A DNA stretch of 64,000 nt from positions 3,310,718 to 3,374,717 of the forward strand of contig OZ017768.1 in the NCBI GenBank assembly GCA_963969345.1. The letters are read 5' to 3'. This DNA is from Turbatrix aceti. Taxonomy: Eukaryota; Nematoda; Chromadorea; Rhabditida; Panagrolaimidae. The notes under the pieces are model-generated. The model did no database searches and was not told where the DNA came from. It worked only from the letters and a program-made list of their open reading frames with translations. This document shows, piece by piece, positions 62,601 through 64,000 of this stretch (its first letter is position 1; the number at the start of each line of letters is the position of its first letter). The position numbers were made by a program, and so were the translations under genes.

Positions 62601-63788
62601 AATTTTTTTTATTGCTTTTTTTCCAAATTTTTGATGTTGTCAAGGAATTTTTTTTTTGCATAAAAACATTTTTTTTCTGTGGCCGAAAATTTTTAAAATT
62701 TTTTATTATGCGAATATTTTTTTATTGTTGTTGTTTTTCAGAGCCTCTACACAGTCTGCTCGGATGGCCACGAAGCCCAGGGCGGAAACGGCGAGATGGA
62801 CAGCATCGTGGGTCTTGCGGGATCCGTTCTCGACGCGAAATCCCTCACCGACTCTTGCGGGCGTCACGTCACGCTGACTCCCGCGCACTCTGCCGAGGAC
62901 CCCAAGACCAACGGCGAGTCAAACACCTTCGACGACTCTGCCTCCCTCCGATCCAAGGGCACGACGTATCCGTTGGCTGGTGCAAACAGCAACGCCCCGT
63001 GCGCGTCTTCCGCCGGCCGGGCCAAATCCAAGAGCCCTGCGAGCGTTGGACCAGAGGATCTCGCCCCGGCGGAGTTCTACTGCGCGGATTTCCAGCTCCA
63101 AGGCGTGTCCGAGGCCGAAGACGGACAGGTGGATCCCTACAAGGTACACCACTTCATGGATAACCTCAAGCAGATACTCAACGATGACGTGCCAAACGGC
63201 GAGCGACCTGTAAAAAAATTCAAGTGAGTTTTTTGGTCTCGCAACGAATGTTTTTTATATATTTTTTTGGTCACGGGTCTTGCCACGAAAGTTTTTTTTA
63301 ACCTATTTTCGGCTGTGGGTCTTACAACGAAAGTTTTTTAAAACTTTTTTTTGGCCGCGGGTCTCGCAACGAAAGTTTTTAACCCGGTCTTTCAACGAAA
63401 GTTTTTTACTTTTTTTGGCAATGGTCTTGCAACGAATGTTTTTTTATTTTGTTTTTCATTTTTTAGGCCCCGCCATCCACCAAACCTCCGAGCACATTCC
63501 CTGACGTCAACCGGAGCCCCGGTAACAGCCCAGGTCAGCGACGAAGGCACCCACGCAGTAATAACCCCCGTGGAAGCCCCAGCAACCGGTCATGGTCACC
63601 TAGCCACCCCGGCCACAGCATCCTCAACAACGACGACGACGACGACAACTTCGTCGACCATAGCCATATCATCAGCAGCCAGTAATAATCCTGCGACAGC
63701 GGCAACGACGACAGCGTCGACAACGTCACCGAAACGACGCTCTCTGCTGTCGCGGCTCTTCTACCGAGGTCGCAAGGGAAACCGCTGA
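56673..63788 (+). CDS. RNF19-type RBR E3 ubiquitin-protein ligase (861 aa)
   Basis: Membrane-anchored RING-between-RING ubiquitin ligase. Exons: 56673-56947, 58770-58897, 60422-60734, 60802-61040, 61430-61574, 61629-62310, 62742-63223 and 63467-63788; all phases fit. RING1 spans residues 145-193 ([13 protein letters not shown] to NISCPEC) and recruits the E2. The in-between-RING is about 247-275 ([29 protein letters not shown]). RING2 is 325-356 with [14 protein letters not shown] and CGTEFCWLC. Cys340 in GSCNHM is the expected acceptor for ubiquitin. The RNF19-specific [11 protein letters not shown] follows, then two hydrophobic segments (about 389-418 and 432-468, with [20 protein letters not shown]) that anchor it in membrane. 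The tail is Ser/Thr-rich with a Thr run and a basic end ([18 protein letters not shown]). Length matches vertebrate RNF19A (about 840). An AG lies 7 bases before the ATG. Confidence 0.94.
57679..57740. repeat. CAG/CCG then TTGCTG repeats in RNF19 intron 1
   Basis: A CAGCAGCAGCAGCAGCCGCC run is followed by five TTGCTG hexamers (57712-57740). Open frames in this intron are products of these repeats. Confidence 0.75.
58615..58661. repeat. Short inverted repeat in RNF19 intron 1
   Basis: GTCCCGGGAAAAC and GTTCTCCCGGGAC pair around a short AT-rich loop. It shares the CCCGGGA core with the element in intron 2. Confidence 0.55.
59229..59550. mobile_element. CCCGGGAGA inverted-repeat element in RNF19 intron 2
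   Basis: The blocks 59229-59295 and 59481-59550 are imperfect reverse complements rich in CCCGGGAGA, GAGATTCTCCC and TCTCCGGAGA. The central 185 bases are AT-rich. Length about 320 bases, no coding capacity: MITE-like. Confidence 0.55.
60047..60086. repeat. TTTTC microsatellite in RNF19 intron 2
   Basis: Tandem TTTTC pentamers, about eight copies with one interruption. Confidence 0.8.
62440..62552. repeat. Degenerate tandem repeat in RNF19 intron 6
   Basis: A unit of about 33 bases, with GTCCAAATAATTTATTTTT and a T-rich spacer, recurs three to four times. Confidence 0.65.
63237..63450. repeat. Degenerate tandem repeat in RNF19 intron 7
   Basis: A unit of about 45 bases, with GGGTCTTGCAACGAAAGTTT and a T-rich tail, recurs five to six times and fills most of the intron. 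Confidence 0.7.
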
Positions 63789-64000
63789 CCACACCGGGAC
63801 CCCCTTGCTCAATCAATTCAATTCTTTCTACGCTCCTACGCTCTTTCTAGTCCCCTCCAAGCAGGCCTTACTCCATCCACTCTCTTTTTTTTCCTCCTTC
63901 TTCCCTTCACGGACCTGACCACTTCTCATCACTCCCGTCCGACCCAAAAGCACGCGTGTAAGCTCTACCCTTGTGATAATCTATGCCGGACAATAAATTT
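63789..64000. other. 3' UTR of the RNF19 gene
   Basis: C/T-rich sequence after the stop codon, ending at the poly(A) signal and the window edge. Confidence 0.6.
63992..63997 (+). terminator. Poly(A) signal of the RNF19 gene
   Basis: AATAAA 203 bases past the stop codon; the window ends 3 bases later, so the cleavage site lies outside. Confidence 0.65.

Overview
The window looks like nuclear DNA of a small ecdysozoan animal, most likely a nematode, with a tardigrade as the main alternative. The reasons are short introns (mostly 50-90 bases) ending in T-rich TTTCAG acceptors, acceptor-like AG sites only 2-21 bases upstream of six of the seven well-supported start codons (as expected with spliced-leader trans-splicing), a PMP3/UPF0057 gene, and a cuticle-type lustrin/EB cysteine-rich protein. 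No prokaryotic, organellar or viral gene was seen.

Layout. 1-5.6 kb is gene-free. 5.6-20.6 kb holds two paralogous plus-strand genes for an unrecognised coiled-coil, Q/P/M-rich and S/T/P-rich protein (copy A 5628-8496, copy B 16281-20578). The 7.8 kb between them is packed with palindromic mobile elements: a foldback element at 9.64-10.83 kb, a 2.1 kb terminal-inverted-repeat element at 13.38-15.50 kb with a second element nested inside that carries its own small spliced gene, a short MITE and a 16-base minisatellite. Another foldback insertion sits in an intron of copy B. 20.6-32.2 kb holds minus-strand genes: a 59-residue PMP3-family membrane protein (21852-22090), importin alpha (26946-28915) and a Ttd14-like P-loop/CYTH protein (29720 to about 31509). 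A perfect 75-base inverted repeat lies just upstream of the Ttd14-like gene. 32.2-50.1 kb is almost gene-free apart from a minus-strand SoxB transcription factor (37952-38869). 50.1-64 kb holds a secreted lustrin/EB cysteine-rich protein (50272-54613) and an RNF19-type RBR E3 ubiquitin ligase (56673-63788), both on the plus strand.

The genes do not form a pathway. Housekeeping (importin alpha, RNF19, Ttd14-like, PMP3), developmental (SoxB) and extracellular-matrix genes lie side by side, as in ordinary animal chromosomes. Gene models were built by hand from reading frame plus GT/AG sites. Every internal exon phase of the recognised genes is consistent, but first exons, UTRs and promoters are mostly uncertain.

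The most unusual material is the 9.6-17.1 kb mobile-element region and the lineage-specific gene pair around it, the spliced cargo gene inside the nested element, and the perfect hairpin at 31975-32160.
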